Source of the DNA: Opimibacter sp041746735
GTDB lineage: Bacteria > Bacteroidota > Bacteroidia > Chitinophagales > Saprospiraceae
Reading direction: 5' to 3'
Assembly (NCBI GenBank): GCA_041746735.1
Contig: JBGTGP010000018.1
Location: 62,001 to 126,000, forward strand
DNA: 64,000 bases
Shown piece by piece: positions 27,006-37,115 of this stretch. The notes beneath the pieces were generated by a model. It searched no databases. It was given only the letters and a program-made list of their open reading frames with translations, and had not been told where the DNA came from. How positions within the stretch are numbered: position 1 is the first letter of the stretch; the number at the start of each line of letters is the position of its first letter. The position numbers were made by a program, and so were the translations under genes.

Positions 27006-28538
27006 TCAAGGAACTTCAATGAAGCAGTTACCATGAAGGTTAAACTGGCTCGAAGGCTTATTCCGGATCAGATACTCCCCGGTGGGAAGACTGGCATTCT
27101 TTAAAACCTTCATGTTGATCAGCCTGAGTATCCCATTATTGTTGAATGCCGCTCCATTATTGCCCGTCACGCTCAATCCGCTGGTCACTTCCAGATCTTT
27201 AAATTCTACGGTCTTACCCGCGGCGATTTCAAACAACCCTGCCACCTGAGATGAAATTTTGACTTTGGGCGTGACATTGGAGCGTACATACAGGGTCTTA
27301 TTGATCAAAATTCGGGTTGTGGTCAAGAGAATGGTAGATCCGGCAAGCGCAGTGCTAAACGTAATCGTGTCACCGTCCGATGAACAGGCAATGGCATCCC
27401 GTAGTGATCCTGTTCCAGAGTTGGCTGTAGTGCTTACCAGGCGGTTACAAGAGGTACCCACCACATTAATCAGTTGCTGGCAAGAACTTGAGTTTCCACA
27501 ATTATCTGTAGCTACCCATGTCCTCGTGATCACATTGGATTGCGGGCAAGCCTGACCGCTGGTTTGATCAGAATACGTAATAGTGGGGTTTCCGCCGGGA
27601 CATCCTCCAGTAGCCGTGGCAGTGCCAGTTGCCGAGGGATCTGTAGATGCGCCGCAGCTCACCGTGACATTGGCTGGACAGGTGATAGCCGGGCCACAAT
27701 TGACTGAAATACAATGTTCTACTATAGGCTCACCATAAGGTGCTGTCCCATTGCCGGTATGCTGCCAGTTAAAATTATCACTATGTTCAAATACCGGAAA
27801 GGTGCCACCACTGGGATTAACAACGGTCAAAACGATCCCGTCTGAACCCGATAAATACCCTCCATTGGCGGGGTCCGCCTCCAAATCCCAAAGGATAGGC
27901 GGACAAAAATTGTCTGGGTCAGGAGCATTCACCACATCAAAGCAAATCTTGAAGATCTTGGTCCAGCCCGTAGTCGATATATAGATTGGTGGAGAACTCT
28001 CATTTGTGAGCTGTATCGCCCCATTCTTATAGGTGGCACCACCATCAAAGTTAAACCATAGTGATCCAATATCTTCGTTGGAGAAACCTCCTGGAGGGTT
28101 TGGTGCTACTGCTCCGTAGCCGGTTTCGAACCCTGTGAAGTTGACATAACTCAGGTACGAATGATCATACCAAAAGCGGACATTCATTCCAAAAAGTCGC
28201 TGATTGGCAAGATCAGACTGAAACTGAGCCTCAACACAATACTTATTGGTAGAACAATCAAAAACCGGGTTGCCAAAGCGGGCTATAATATTCGGACTAT
28301 TCACGACTGAAGTCCTCTCCTGAGCCATATCCGTGCAGGTGTATGGATTTTCATACCCACAGACTTCTATACCCGGATGGCTCCTTCCTGATTCTGTAGC
28401 AAATCCCACCTGTCCCCCCCCCATGAGGAGGATAAGCGCGACAAATATCAGGGGTCGAATACCGCTTCCTGAAAAGCAGCTGCAGGATGCAAAATTACTC
28501 TGGGATATGGATGGATGGTGTCCCATTATTGATGCCAT
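27006..28538 (-). CDS. Secreted surface protein, shorter paralogue lacking the SdrD-B block
   Basis: 510 residues. Signal segment (GIRPLIFVALILLMGGGQVG), cohesin-like domain (IIARFGNPVFDCSTNKYCVE, WDLEADPANGGYLSGSDG), HYR-like domain (CGPAITCPANVTVSCGAS, VITRTWVATDNCGNSS) and a C-terminal module beginning ANSGTGSLRDAIACSSDGD and ending LIRNKPSSQFNLHGNCFIEV. Domain order and many residues match the first and last parts of the larger gene at 23616-26765, without the central insert. No T9SS tail motif. Probable surface protein, function unknown. Confidence 0.85.
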   Translation of the reverse strand: MASIMGHHPSISQSNFASCSCFSGSGIRPLIFVALILLMGGGQVGFATESGRSHPGIEVCGYENPYTCTDMAQERTSVVNSPNIIARFGNPVFDCSTNKYCVEAQFQSDLANQRLFGMNVRFWYDHSYLSYVNFTGFETGYGAVAPNPPGGFSNEDIGSLWFNFDGGATYKNGAIQLTNESSPPIYISTTGWTKIFKICFDVVNAPDPDNFCPPILWDLEADPANGGYLSGSDGIVLTVVNPSGGTFPVFEHSDNFNWQHTGNGTAPYGEPIVEHCISVNCGPAITCPANVTVSCGASTDPSATGTATATGGCPGGNPTITYSDQTSGQACPQSNVITRTWVATDNCGNSSSCQQLINVVGTSCNRLVSTTANSGTGSLRDAIACSSDGDTITFSTALAGSTILLTTTRILINKTLYVRSNVTPKVKISSQVAGLFEIAAGKTVEFKDLEVTSGLSVTGNNGAAFNNNGILRLINMKVLKNASLPTGEYLIRNKPSSQFNLHGNCFIEVP

Positions 28539-29152
28539 AAGTAGTAATGTTCTAATTAAACGCTTGACGGTGTAGAATCAAGTTCTAAAAGGGGGCATGC
28601 AATGAATAGGTGATTTGGCGTAGTGTTATTCTTAAAAAATACTCCCCAATATAATCCAATTGTCACATTTTCCGTACCATTTTTATTTCATTTTAAATTC
28701 TTTACAAATGTATATTCGGGTAAAGTTGAATTTTTTTGCTTTTCCTGGTAGTTAGTTTCCAGGGCATCTTCAATAAATATTTGAACTTGCAAGTCATATA
28801 TATATGATTAAAAGATAATTATGTATAGTATATATTTTATATGTATATCAACCCCGAAAGCGAGACCCCCAATTTCATGCCACCTTGGCTGTAAATTCAT
28901 CCCTATTAGGTAATAAAAAGTTTTTTCTGGAGAAACAGTTTTTTAGCATAATTCCACCCTGAAAACTGCTTTTATGTCAGGAACACGACATACTTAGGGT
29001 AACCAGATTCAGCCATCAGAAATACTCGGAATTTCTTGTCTTTCCTTGTAAACCAACCCAAAAATCTACCCCGGAATAGGCTAACAAATTAAGATTTGGC
29101 CACCATTTCAGGATACAAAGCACTCGGATCTGGCCATTTTAATATCAAGGGG
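28539..29152. other. AT-rich non-coding stretch
   Basis: About 610 bases without a credible gene. It includes a run of alternating AT around 28790-28850 with the palindrome TCATATATATATGA (28794-28807) and a minus-strand TACATTTG (28705-28712) that matches the Bacteroidota -7 box TAnnTTTG, without a clear -33 partner. Probably the control region for the minus-strand surface gene. No RNA gene is recognised. Confidence 0.4.
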
Positions 29153-30223
29153 CTAGGGGACAAGGAAGGTACATCGGATAAAATGTTGCCGGTTTTGTGC
29201 CATAGCAATGTACCAACCTTTAGGCAAGGATACAATTTCTCCTGGTCCGGTCATCAATTCAAACCGATCAATCTGCCGGCCAAGTGCATCAAAAATGAAA
29301 ACCATCCACGATCGATCCATCCCCCCCCTAATAGAAAATCTGCGCGTATCGTAGCTGTATACCAGTTGGCTGTCATCTCTGGAAACCAGGGCTTCTATGC
29401 CCAATGGACTACAGTCCTCCATATCCGGACAATACGTACGCTTGACGAGCCCGCAATCCAGAATAAAAGGATTGTGACTCCCGCCCTGGTATAAAGCGAT
29501 CCTTCCGTTCCGATCTATCTCTTCCTGATCTACCGGATCTTCCAGATGCCAGTCGCAAAACGTCGTACGCTGTAGTTCAAAAAAATTTGGATCCGCTTGT
29601 AAAGCATCCTCCCGATAGATGGTCCAGAAATAGATCATCGCCCGTGCAATATCACCTTTGACAGACTCCCGCGGCTCAAAAGATCCGTTTCGATACTCAC
29701 TGTAGAGATCTGTCCCACTCAAAGGCTTTGAAGTCATCTCATGCTCCCGGTAAAACCAGCGCTGTGTCAAATGATCCACGATCTCCGCAAATGGAAAATT
29801 CGCCCGGTAGGAATTGATTTCCGTCCTGGAGGGATATAAATGATGCATATCCGTATTTCCCCTGGTTCCATCACCAGCACCTTTCGCCTGAGGCCAACTG
29901 TGCTCCAGGTTTAATGAATGAACCTCCTGTCCAGTCCCGAATAACCACTGCGAAGGATCTACTCCAGCAGGCAGAAAACGAGCCAAACCCGAATATATGC
30001 AGCGAACCGAGTCCTGTTGAATAAAGACTTTGGCATACAAGGTGTCTTTCGCCTGGGTATCATTTAGCAGAACCACAGGCGTAAACTCCGCCCGAATAGC
30101 ATCTGCCAGCTCTTCCCCTGCAAGGCCGGGAAACAACTGCGCCAAACTGGTTCCGGTCCAAAAGCAACCCACAATGGTTGTCAGCAGGACATTCCACAAT
30201 GCCTTTGTAAAACGTATTCCCAT
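29153..30223 (-). CDS. Secreted endonuclease I family nuclease with T9SS sorting domain
   Basis: 356 residues. Signal peptide (LLTTIVGCFWTGTSLAQ) then an EndA/Vvn-type non-specific nuclease domain with the HxH-like catalytic region LNLEHSWPQAKGAGDGTRGN followed by TDMHHLYPSRTEINSYRAN, and later GDIARAMIYFW and DWHLEDPVDQEEIDRNGRIA. The final 80 residues are a type A T9SS tail (FIFDALGRQIDRFELM, VSLPKGWYIAMAQNRQ). It should degrade extracellular DNA or RNA for nutrients. The ATG at 30221-30223 is the best start because it puts the signal peptide at the N-terminus. Confidence 0.92.
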   Translation of the reverse strand: MGIRFTKALWNVLLTTIVGCFWTGTSLAQLFPGLAGEELADAIRAEFTPVVLLNDTQAKDTLYAKVFIQQDSVRCIYSGLARFLPAGVDPSQWLFGTGQEVHSLNLEHSWPQAKGAGDGTRGNTDMHHLYPSRTEINSYRANFPFAEIVDHLTQRWFYREHEMTSKPLSGTDLYSEYRNGSFEPRESVKGDIARAMIYFWTIYREDALQADPNFFELQRTTFCDWHLEDPVDQEEIDRNGRIALYQGGSHNPFILDCGLVKRTYCPDMEDCSPLGIEALVSRDDSQLVYSYDTRRFSIRGGMDRSWMVFIFDALGRQIDRFELMTGPGEIVSLPKGWYIAMAQNRQHFIRCTFLVP

Positions 30224-30369
30224 TTTTATCTTCTGTAATATTTCCAGATGCCACAAGGTAGGGCATTGACCAGATTCAGGAAGCTCCGTTATAAATGCAC
30301 TTACCGGAAGCCTTTACCTGACAGCTATCCGATAAAGAATAGACTGAAATGCAGGATCAAAGAGATGTT

Positions 30370-31197
30370 TTATCCTCTCACTTTAAAATCAACCGTTATG
30401 GTGCCACACTGCTCCTCAATCTCACTGTCCGTAAACTTAAACTGCAGAGCTGCTTTGCGGGCGATTTCCTTTAATTCAGTGTCTGTGGTGGTCGATCCCT
30501 TTTGTGTATACTCCGCCTTTATGACTTTGCCGACCTTGTCCACGCACACGCTGATAACAACCCTGCCGGTCTTCTGACTGCGATCCTGAATTTGGGGCTC
30601 ATGGAGTACTCCCCTATTGCCAAGTCCTCCGCCTACCCTTCCGCTACCTTTACTGATCCCTTCGAGAATGTTGGAATTGGGATCACCATTCGGGTCGCCC
30701 TGACTTCCGGGCTTGCCGGTGTTTCCTTTACCCCCGGTACCCAACAAATCACCATAGGTCTTTTTCGTATTATTATAGGCCTCCTGGCGCTGTGCTTCCT
30801 CTGCAGCCTTTCGCTGAGCTTCTGCCTGAGCCTGTTTTTTTGCTTCCTCCTCACGGGAAGTCACCTCGCTTTGTTCATTGCTGGTGATACTTTTCTGCGC
30901 GACCTGACGTGAAGGTGAAGTTGCTGTCTGCTGCTTTACAGGTTCTGTCTGCTTTGTCTGGACAGGCTCTGGTTCCACCTCCTGGCTGTTACCTTTGGGT
31001 ATTTCTTCTCGTTGCCCCTGATCCTGAAGTCCCAGATTCACCAGCAGTCCTTCATGCTCCGGCGGAGGTGTCCGTGTCATGATCATCGGCAGAAAAAACA
31101 ATGCAATCAGCACCATGTGCATGAGCATACTGACTATCCATCCCTTACCCTGAACGGAGGAATGGTGCGGCTTTAATTCGGAACCCAGACTCAACAT
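30370..31197 (-). CDS. TonB-like energy transducer
   Basis: 275 residues. One N-terminal membrane segment (GWIVSMLMHMVLIALFFLPM, about residues 19-38), a proline/glutamate and glutamine-rich linker, an Ala/Glu/Gln/Lys coiled coil (about 115-145), a Gly-rich spacer and a C-terminal TonB-type domain (TGRVVISVCVDKVGKVIKAE, TELKEIARKAALQFKF). This is the usual layout for periplasm-spanning energy transducers. No exbB or exbD adjoins it. Which receptor it serves cannot be read here. Confidence 0.85.
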   Translation of the reverse strand: MLSLGSELKPHHSSVQGKGWIVSMLMHMVLIALFFLPMIMTRTPPPEHEGLLVNLGLQDQGQREEIPKGNSQEVEPEPVQTKQTEPVKQQTATSPSRQVAQKSITSNEQSEVTSREEEAKKQAQAEAQRKAAEEAQRQEAYNNTKKTYGDLLGTGGKGNTGKPGSQGDPNGDPNSNILEGISKGSGRVGGGLGNRGVLHEPQIQDRSQKTGRVVISVCVDKVGKVIKAEYTQKGSTTTDTELKEIARKAALQFKFTDSEIEEQCGTITVDFKVRG

Positions 31198-31486
31198 ATT
31201 CCTGATGATTAAATCGATTACGCTTTCTTCCCTAACGCTAACCCACTGTCAGGGTATACAGGCAGAATCAAAATTAGGACATTATTTTCACATTAACATT
31301 ATAAATAATGTATAACAAATTGATATATCAAATACTGTACCAAATTGAATTCCGGAGCTCCAATTCAACACTTTTGCCAAATGCCTCCCGGATACCATCA
31401 GAATGGAGTCTCTTTTTCAGCCCAAATTCATCGCAATAGCAGGGCTTTCTCTATCTTACAGGCACAACTCTTCATACTTTACCCGA

Positions 31487-33856
31487 ATGCGAATCATCAA
31501 GAAAATAGTCGTCCTGGGCTCCGGGGTCATGGGCTCTGGTATAGCCTGTCATTTTGCCAATGCGGGGTATCAGGTGTTGATGCTGGATCTTCCTTCCAGC
31601 GGGGAATCAGCGTCCCGAAACCAGATCGCAGATCAGGCGCTTGCCCTGGCCATAAAACAAAAGCCTTCCCCTCTTTTTCATACCTCCTTTTTATCGCGGA
31701 TTACCACCGGCAATTTTGATGATGACCTTTCCGGAATCGCCGATGCCGATTGGATCATCGAAGTGGTAGTGGAACGACTGGACATCAAACGTCAGCTCTT
31801 TGAAAAGGTCGATCAATGGCGTAAAACCGGCTCCATCGTGAGCTCTAACACCTCCGGCATCCCCATACATCTGATGACGGAGGGACGATCTGCTGATTTC
31901 AAAAAGCATTTCCTGGGTACGCATTTTTTCAATCCGCCACGTTATCTGCCATTGCTTGAGGTCATCCCTACTCCAGATACCGATTCCGAAGTCCTCCAAT
32001 TCATAATGGGATTTGGAGAGCGCTTCCTTGGCAAGCAAACGGTTCATTGCAAAGACACACCAGCTTTTATCGCCAATCGAATCGGCGTATATAGTATGGC
32101 TCAAATCTTCCAGCTCACGGAATCGCTGAAGCTTCCCATTAGTCTGGTGGACAAATTAACCGGACCGGCCATTGGGCGACCTAATACCGGTACCTTCAGA
32201 TTAACGGACCTGGTTGGTTTAGATACCGGAGTCCGGGTTATGGAAGGTATACGGGAGCATTGTCCGGATGACGAACAGGCAGGCGCATTTGCTGTACCCC
32301 GGTATATCCGGCATCTACTGGATCATTCGTTTTTGGGAAATAAAACCGGCCAGGGTTTTTACAAAAAAACGGACCGGAAAAACGCCAAAGGCAAACCAGA
32401 ATTTCTTTCCCTCAACCTTCAGACGCTGGAGTATGAGGCGGACCCCGTTTTACAATTGCCCTCCCTCACCATATCCAAACAAATAGATGATGTCGAAAAA
32501 AGGATCAGGGCCTTCTATGAAGCTGATGATGCAGGAGGCCAGCTGATTCGTCAGCATCTCCTGGGCTTGTTTGCTTACGTGAGTCATCGTGTGCCAGAGA
32601 TTACGGAAGATATTTCCAGTATTGATGCTGCCTTGAAAGCCGGATTTGGCTGGTCTTTTGGTCCGTTTGAATATTGGGATATCATCGGTATACGGCAAGC
32701 TGCTGATGATGCCCGGTCAGCAGGTTTTAGTATCAGTACTTGGATCGACCAGATGCTCGATCAGGGTCATGACTCTTTTTACATCCTTCGCAATGGAGCT
32801 TCGCTGGTGTATCATCCAGCATCAGGCACCTATGTATCATTACCCGGATCAGGCACTCAGATACGGCTCAACATCACCAGAGCCCCATCAGCGGTCTATA
32901 AAAATGAAGAATCACATCTACATGATATCGGAGACGGTGTATTGTGTTTTGAGTTTCGCAGTAAAGCCAATGCACTCGGAGAAGGCGTGCTTCGTGGACT
33001 GAATGAATCATTGCGCATTGCCGAAGAAGATGGATGGAAAGGATTGGTGATAGGCAATCAGGCTACAAATTTTACAGTCGGGGCTAACCTAATGCTCATC
33101 GGCATGATGGCGTTTCAGGAGGAATGGGATGACCTGGAGATGGCCGTGCGCTATTTTCAGGACACATCGATGCGATGCCGGTATAGTGGCCTCCCGGTCG
33201 TCGCGGCGACTCAGGGCTATGTATTCGGAGGAGGCTGTGAACTATCCATGCATTGCGACAGTGTAATGGCCGCTGCAGAATCCTATGTCGGATTGGTAGA
33301 GGCCGGTGTCGGCCTTATCCCTGGTGGAGGAGGTACAAAAGAATTTGCTGTCAGGTTGTCCGACTCCTTCAGGCCAGGAGATGTACAGATCCCTTCACTT
33401 ATCGATCGGTGTAAAACAATCGCCACGGCTTCTGTAGCGACTTCGGCATACGAAGCGTATGATCTTGGGTATTTCTCGAAAGGACGGGATTATATCGTGA
33501 TGAATACCAGACTTGCTATTGCTGAAGCAAAGCAAAAAGTACTCGAATTGAGCCGAAATTATGTGCCCCCTATTCCCAGACAGGACATCACCGTCCTTGG
33601 ACAACAGGGGCTCGCGTCTCTTTATGCATTTGCCAATGAGTTCCGTCTCGGTGGGTATGGCTCTGAACATGATATCCTGATCGTGCACAAATTGGCCTGG
33701 GTGCTTTGCGGTGGAGATTTGACAGGGACCCAGCAAGTGTCTGAACAATTTCTCCTCGATCTGGAACGTGAAGCTTTCCTTTCCCTTTGCGGAGAGCCCA
33801 AAACACTGGAACGTATACAATATATGTTGGAACACAGTAAACCGCTCCGCAATTAA
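31487..33856 (+). CDS. 3-hydroxyacyl-CoA dehydrogenase / enoyl-CoA hydratase fusion (FadN-like)
   Basis: 789 residues joining two beta-oxidation activities in the FadN order, dehydrogenase first. NAD-binding fold VVLGSGVMGSGIACHFANAG at residues about 7-26; dehydrogenase motifs SNTSGIPI and GTHFFNPPRYLPLLEVI; second dehydrogenase domain near LRNKTGQGFY-like GNKTGQGFYKK. The C-terminal hydratase domain (about 490-780) has VATQGYVFGGGCELSMHCDS and EAGVGLIPGGGGTKE, the crotonase active-site loops. The ATG at 31487 (MRIIKKIVVLGSG) is preferred to one 84 bases upstream. It is followed after 55 bases by a thiolase, forming a beta-oxidation operon. Confidence 0.94.
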   Translation: MRIIKKIVVLGSGVMGSGIACHFANAGYQVLMLDLPSSGESASRNQIADQALALAIKQKPSPLFHTSFLSRITTGNFDDDLSGIADADWIIEVVVERLDIKRQLFEKVDQWRKTGSIVSSNTSGIPIHLMTEGRSADFKKHFLGTHFFNPPRYLPLLEVIPTPDTDSEVLQFIMGFGERFLGKQTVHCKDTPAFIANRIGVYSMAQIFQLTESLKLPISLVDKLTGPAIGRPNTGTFRLTDLVGLDTGVRVMEGIREHCPDDEQAGAFAVPRYIRHLLDHSFLGNKTGQGFYKKTDRKNAKGKPEFLSLNLQTLEYEADPVLQLPSLTISKQIDDVEKRIRAFYEADDAGGQLIRQHLLGLFAYVSHRVPEITEDISSIDAALKAGFGWSFGPFEYWDIIGIRQAADDARSAGFSISTWIDQMLDQGHDSFYILRNGASLVYHPASGTYVSLPGSGTQIRLNITRAPSAVYKNEESHLHDIGDGVLCFEFRSKANALGEGVLRGLNESLRIAEEDGWKGLVIGNQATNFTVGANLMLIGMMAFQEEWDDLEMAVRYFQDTSMRCRYSGLPVVAATQGYVFGGGCELSMHCDSVMAAAESYVGLVEAGVGLIPGGGGTKEFAVRLSDSFRPGDVQIPSLIDRCKTIATASVATSAYEAYDLGYFSKGRDYIVMNTRLAIAEAKQKVLELSRNYVPPIPRQDITVLGQQGLASLYAFANEFRLGGYGSEHDILIVHKLAWVLCGGDLTGTQQVSEQFLLDLEREAFLSLCGEPKTLERIQYMLEHSKPLRN

Positions 33857-33911
33857 TATCCATCAGATGCCCATTCCGTTTTACTATTAAACTCAAAAAA
33901 ATGAAATTGCT

Positions 33912-35078
33912 ATGGCCTATATCGTGAAAGCATTCCGTTCAGCAATTGGAAAAGCAGGCAAAGGCGGATTTAGTCAATACCGATCTGATGATCTGGCCGT
34001 GGACATCATACGTCACCTTATGGATCAGGTACCGCAACTGGATCCCAAACGAATTGATGATGTCATTGTAGGCTGCGCGAATCCGGAGGGCGAGCAGGGC
34101 CTCCAGATAGGGAGACAGATTTCTATGCGCGTATTGGGACATGACGTGCCTGGCATGACTGTCAATCGGTATTGTGCTTCGGGCCTGGAAACCATCTCTA
34201 TCGCTACTGCTAAAATCAAAGCGGGAATGGGCCGCTGCTATATTGCCGGCGGGACAGAATCGATGAGCCTGATCCCGATGACCGGATATAAGTTTGCGCC
34301 CAGCTACCAGGTGGCTTCCTCTACACCCAACTACCTGGCAAGTATGGGTGCTACGGCTGAAGCCGTAGCTGAAAAATATGGCATCACCCGGGAAGATGCT
34401 GATGCCTTTGCCCTGCGGTCACATACACTGGCAGGTAAAGCACTGGATGCGGGATTTTTCACAGAAGAAATTGTACCGGTGCAGGTAGAGCGGGTGACTT
34501 TCCAGGGAGATAATGTCGTCAGAACCACTCACACCGTCGATACCGACGAGGGAGTCCGGCGTGACACTTCACCAGAAGCATTGGCCAGGCTCAGACCTGT
34601 ATTTAAACAGGGCGGTGTAGTTACTGCGGGAAATGCATCACAGACATCAGATGGCGCCTCTTTTGTTTTGGTTATGGATGAAGCCTTGATGAATGAATTG
34701 CAGTTAAAACCTATAGCGCGACTGGTCGCCTGCAGTGTTGCAGGTGTAGATCCCCTCTATATGGGGATTGGGCCTTGTGCTGCTATTCCGAAAGCGCTAA
34801 AGCAAGCTGGGATGAAATTGTCGGATATTCAACTCATCGAGTTGAATGAGGCCTTTGCCACCCAGTCTCTTGCGGTCATCCGGATAGCAGAACTTGACCC
34901 CGACCTCGTCAATGTCAATGGCGGCGCTATTGCCCTCGGTCATCCGCTTGGCTGCACCGGTGCTAAACTATCCACACAGCTCTTTCATGAACTGAGACGA
35001 CGAAACCAAAAATATGGAATGGTGACAGCCTGTGTCGGAGGGGGACAAGGAATCGCCGGCATATATGAAATGCTCTAA
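33912..35078 (+). CDS. Acetyl-CoA C-acyltransferase (3-ketoacyl-CoA thiolase)
   Basis: Cleaves 3-ketoacyl-CoA with CoA, the last step of beta-oxidation. 388 residues. Active-site C88 in VNRYCASGLETIS, signature GGTESMSLIPM, substrate loop NEAFATQSLAV, catalytic His in NGGAIALGHPLGCTGAK and second Cys in TACVGGGQGIAG. The immediate upstream partner is the FadN-like fusion, supporting a degradative FadA role rather than acetoacetyl-CoA synthesis. ATG at 33912 follows AATTGCT with no clear ribosome binding site, usual for this phylum. Confidence 0.95.
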   Translation: MAYIVKAFRSAIGKAGKGGFSQYRSDDLAVDIIRHLMDQVPQLDPKRIDDVIVGCANPEGEQGLQIGRQISMRVLGHDVPGMTVNRYCASGLETISIATAKIKAGMGRCYIAGGTESMSLIPMTGYKFAPSYQVASSTPNYLASMGATAEAVAEKYGITREDADAFALRSHTLAGKALDAGFFTEEIVPVQVERVTFQGDNVVRTTHTVDTDEGVRRDTSPEALARLRPVFKQGGVVTAGNASQTSDGASFVLVMDEALMNELQLKPIARLVACSVAGVDPLYMGIGPCAAIPKALKQAGMKLSDIQLIELNEAFATQSLAVIRIAELDPDLVNVNGGAIALGHPLGCTGAKLSTQLFHELRRRNQKYGMVTACVGGGQGIAGIYEML

Positions 35079-35092
35079 GGCGCTGCACCTTT

Positions 35093-35575
35093 TTATCTCA
35101 ATATCCGTTCAAGATCAGCCGGTGAATAGCGTACCGACTTAAGGACTTTTCTGTCAGACGTTCTGTACACCAAAAATCCATTATGGCTTTCATGAATAAA
35201 ACCTTGTGTGCCATCCTTATCCCGATAGAACGCGATCGTTTCTTCAGCCGTGATCACATCCTCACATACTTTGCTCATATTGGATCTCTGCACTTCTTCG
35301 AAGAGCGCCTTAAACTTATCGCCCAACCCGAACTCAAGAACTGCTCCGGATAGCACATACTGCAGATCACTCAGGGCATCCGCTACGGCTGTAATATCTT
35401 TCACCCGGATCGCTTCTTTCAATTCATCCAGCTCCTCCTGCAGTAGATTGATCCGCAATGCACAACGGTCTTCGGGCGGAATTGCCGGAGACTCCAGTAC
35501 CGGCAGATGAAAGGTGCGGTGAAACTCCGCAACATCATTGAGGGGCGAGGGTTCCGGAAATTTCCTGTGTTTCAT
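35093..35575 (-). CDS. MazG/HisE-like nucleoside triphosphate pyrophosphohydrolase
   Basis: 160 residues. All-alpha NTP-PPase domain with the metal-binding pattern LLQEELDELKEAI (ExxE) and DALSDLQYVLSGAVLE (ExxD-like). The C-terminal 40 residues (KVLKSVRYSPADLERILR) follow an extended SH3-like hairpin often seen in this subfamily. Expected to hydrolyse non-canonical or phosphoribosylated nucleotides to monophosphates; the substrate is not known. ATG at 35573-35575 fits the family; the further ATG at 35605 adds a hydrophobic leader without support. Convergent with the thiolase gene, 14 bases apart. Confidence 0.85.
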   Translation of the reverse strand: MKHRKFPEPSPLNDVAEFHRTFHLPVLESPAIPPEDRCALRINLLQEELDELKEAIRVKDITAVADALSDLQYVLSGAVLEFGLGDKFKALFEEVQRSNMSKVCEDVITAEETIAFYRDKDGTQGFIHESHNGFLVYRTSDRKVLKSVRYSPADLERILR

Positions 35576-35628
35576 ACAGCTTATGTTTACAAGGACAAAT
35601 ATCAACTTTCCGCCACTGATCCTAAAAT

Positions 35629-35672
35629 AAAATTGCCCCCGGCCGGCATGACCAACCCGGGGGCAATTTTTT
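35629..35672 (-). terminator. Strong bidirectional rho-independent terminator
   Basis: Perfect 14-base arms AAAATTGCCCCCGG (35629-35642) and CCGGGGGCAATTTT (35657-35670) with a 14-base loop; A-run on one side and T-run on the other. It sits 19 bases after the stop codon of the minus-strand TPR gene at 35689. The pyrophosphohydrolase that starts at 35575 is thus in a separate transcript. Confidence 0.88.
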
Positions 35673-35688
35673 CTCCTGTCAGATATGA

Positions 35689-36969
35689 TTATTTCTGACC
35701 TAAAGCTTCGATCTTCTGTTTGTACTTTTCCACCAGTTCCAGTTGATCCTGACGCGCATAGATTTCCCTAAGGGCGATTAAAGTATTGTAATCCGTAGCA
35801 TTGAGCTCTTCGGCCTGCTGAAAGAAAGGCAATGCTTTGATAAAAGCACCGTCCATCTCATTTTTCTTTGCATCATACTTGCGGTTACCTGCAGCTGAGA
35901 TATCACTAGCCAACTCGTTGAGTTCTATGGAATAGGCAGCAGCTCTGTTGTACCACAAAGCACCGATGCTGTAGATGGCGTCAAAACTTTTGGCGTCTAT
36001 AGTCATCGCCCGTTGATAGTACGACATGGCTTTTGTAAAATTTTGCTCAGCCGCTTCGGGATCGGTAGTGACCTGGTCCTGATAGAGTTTATCATAGATT
36101 TGACCAATCGTCACATAGACTGAAATATTATTGGGTTCAAGTTCCAGCGCCTTCTCCAGTTTGGAAATCAGGGCTTCCAGTTCACCTTTCGCCAGCAGAT
36201 GATTAATCTCTGCATAGAGCAGAGCTGTATCATCCGGATACTTGGCGCGGGCTTCCATCAGGTACTTTTCGGAAAGGGACGGGTCATCCTCCTTATGCAG
36301 CATGATCAGGGCTTCATATACGCCGGCATCCGCATCTCCTTTATCCACCAATTGTTTGAATACCATCTTGGCGTCATTCAGCATCCCAGCTTGTTGAGCA
36401 CAAAGGCCACTATAATACAAGGCTCTGTCTGCTTCTGCCGGATCAAATGAGGAAGGCTCATTGTTCTTTTTGAGCAGTGCGGCGCCATCATAGGTAGCTT
36501 TAAACGCTTCATACGCTTCCGCATAATTTCCAGCCTGATACAGGGCGGAACCCATAAAATAGATGTTCTGCAACCCTGTAGACAGCGACTTCATAGCATC
36601 TCGGGTGTGGAAGGATTTCTGCGCGGTCTGTGCTGCCATCTGAAGCCCTTTGAAGGCTTTGGCCGGTGCTTTCGGATCTGAAATCGTGGCCGCTGGATCT
36701 AAAACAAAGCGTTCTACGTCCTTATTCAGAACCGTAAGAAAGATATCACCATAGGTTTGCCATGCCGTCGGATCTGCCTGTACCAGCGGATCATGAATGG
36801 AGGCATTGGCCAGGTCTACAGCCTCGCGGAGTTTGTCCGCACCGGCCGCCGGATCGAGATTATAAGTCCCCAGCAATCGGGCAGCTTTCTTAATATCCTT
36901 GACCGGATCCTGCGCCTGAAGACTCAGCCCCAATCCCGCCAGAAGAAAAAGAACAAGTATGTGTTTCAT
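35689..36969 (-). CDS. Secreted TPR protein, hypothetical
   Basis: 426 residues. Signal peptide MKHILVLFLLAGLGLSLQAQ, then about eight tetratricopeptide-like repeats (for example AGNYAEAYEAFKATYDGAA, AEQNFTKAMSYYQRAMTID, IKALPFFQQAEELNATDY). Likely periplasmic or outer-membrane attached scaffold. The ATG at 36967-36969 puts the signal peptide first; upstream sequence in frame is not coding-like. Own terminator downstream. Partner proteins unknown. Confidence 0.82.
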   Translation of the reverse strand: MKHILVLFLLAGLGLSLQAQDPVKDIKKAARLLGTYNLDPAAGADKLREAVDLANASIHDPLVQADPTAWQTYGDIFLTVLNKDVERFVLDPAATISDPKAPAKAFKGLQMAAQTAQKSFHTRDAMKSLSTGLQNIYFMGSALYQAGNYAEAYEAFKATYDGAALLKKNNEPSSFDPAEADRALYYSGLCAQQAGMLNDAKMVFKQLVDKGDADAGVYEALIMLHKEDDPSLSEKYLMEARAKYPDDTALLYAEINHLLAKGELEALISKLEKALELEPNNISVYVTIGQIYDKLYQDQVTTDPEAAEQNFTKAMSYYQRAMTIDAKSFDAIYSIGALWYNRAAAYSIELNELASDISAAGNRKYDAKKNEMDGAFIKALPFFQQAEELNATDYNTLIALREIYARQDQLELVEKYKQKIEALGQK

Positions 36970-37115
36970 GTTCAAATTGATTTGTACAAGTGAATCGGTT
37001 ATAATATGACAACCTGAAGTACGACGTATTAGATCAGGTATAAACGTTTTCGATGTGTTAAGAGCTATATAATAAATTCCAAATACAGCATGGTACATCC
37101 TCGGGATGTGATTGC

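Noticed and set aside
31261..31330. Promoter for the TonB-like gene from minus-strand TAATTTTG
   Set aside because: Matches the -7 consensus but lacks a -33 partner and sits about 75 bases from the gene; AT-rich chance matches are common here.
37095..37109. ACATCC-TCG-GGATGT hairpin as gyrA terminator
   Set aside because: Six-base stem without a T-run on the minus strand; too weak to call.
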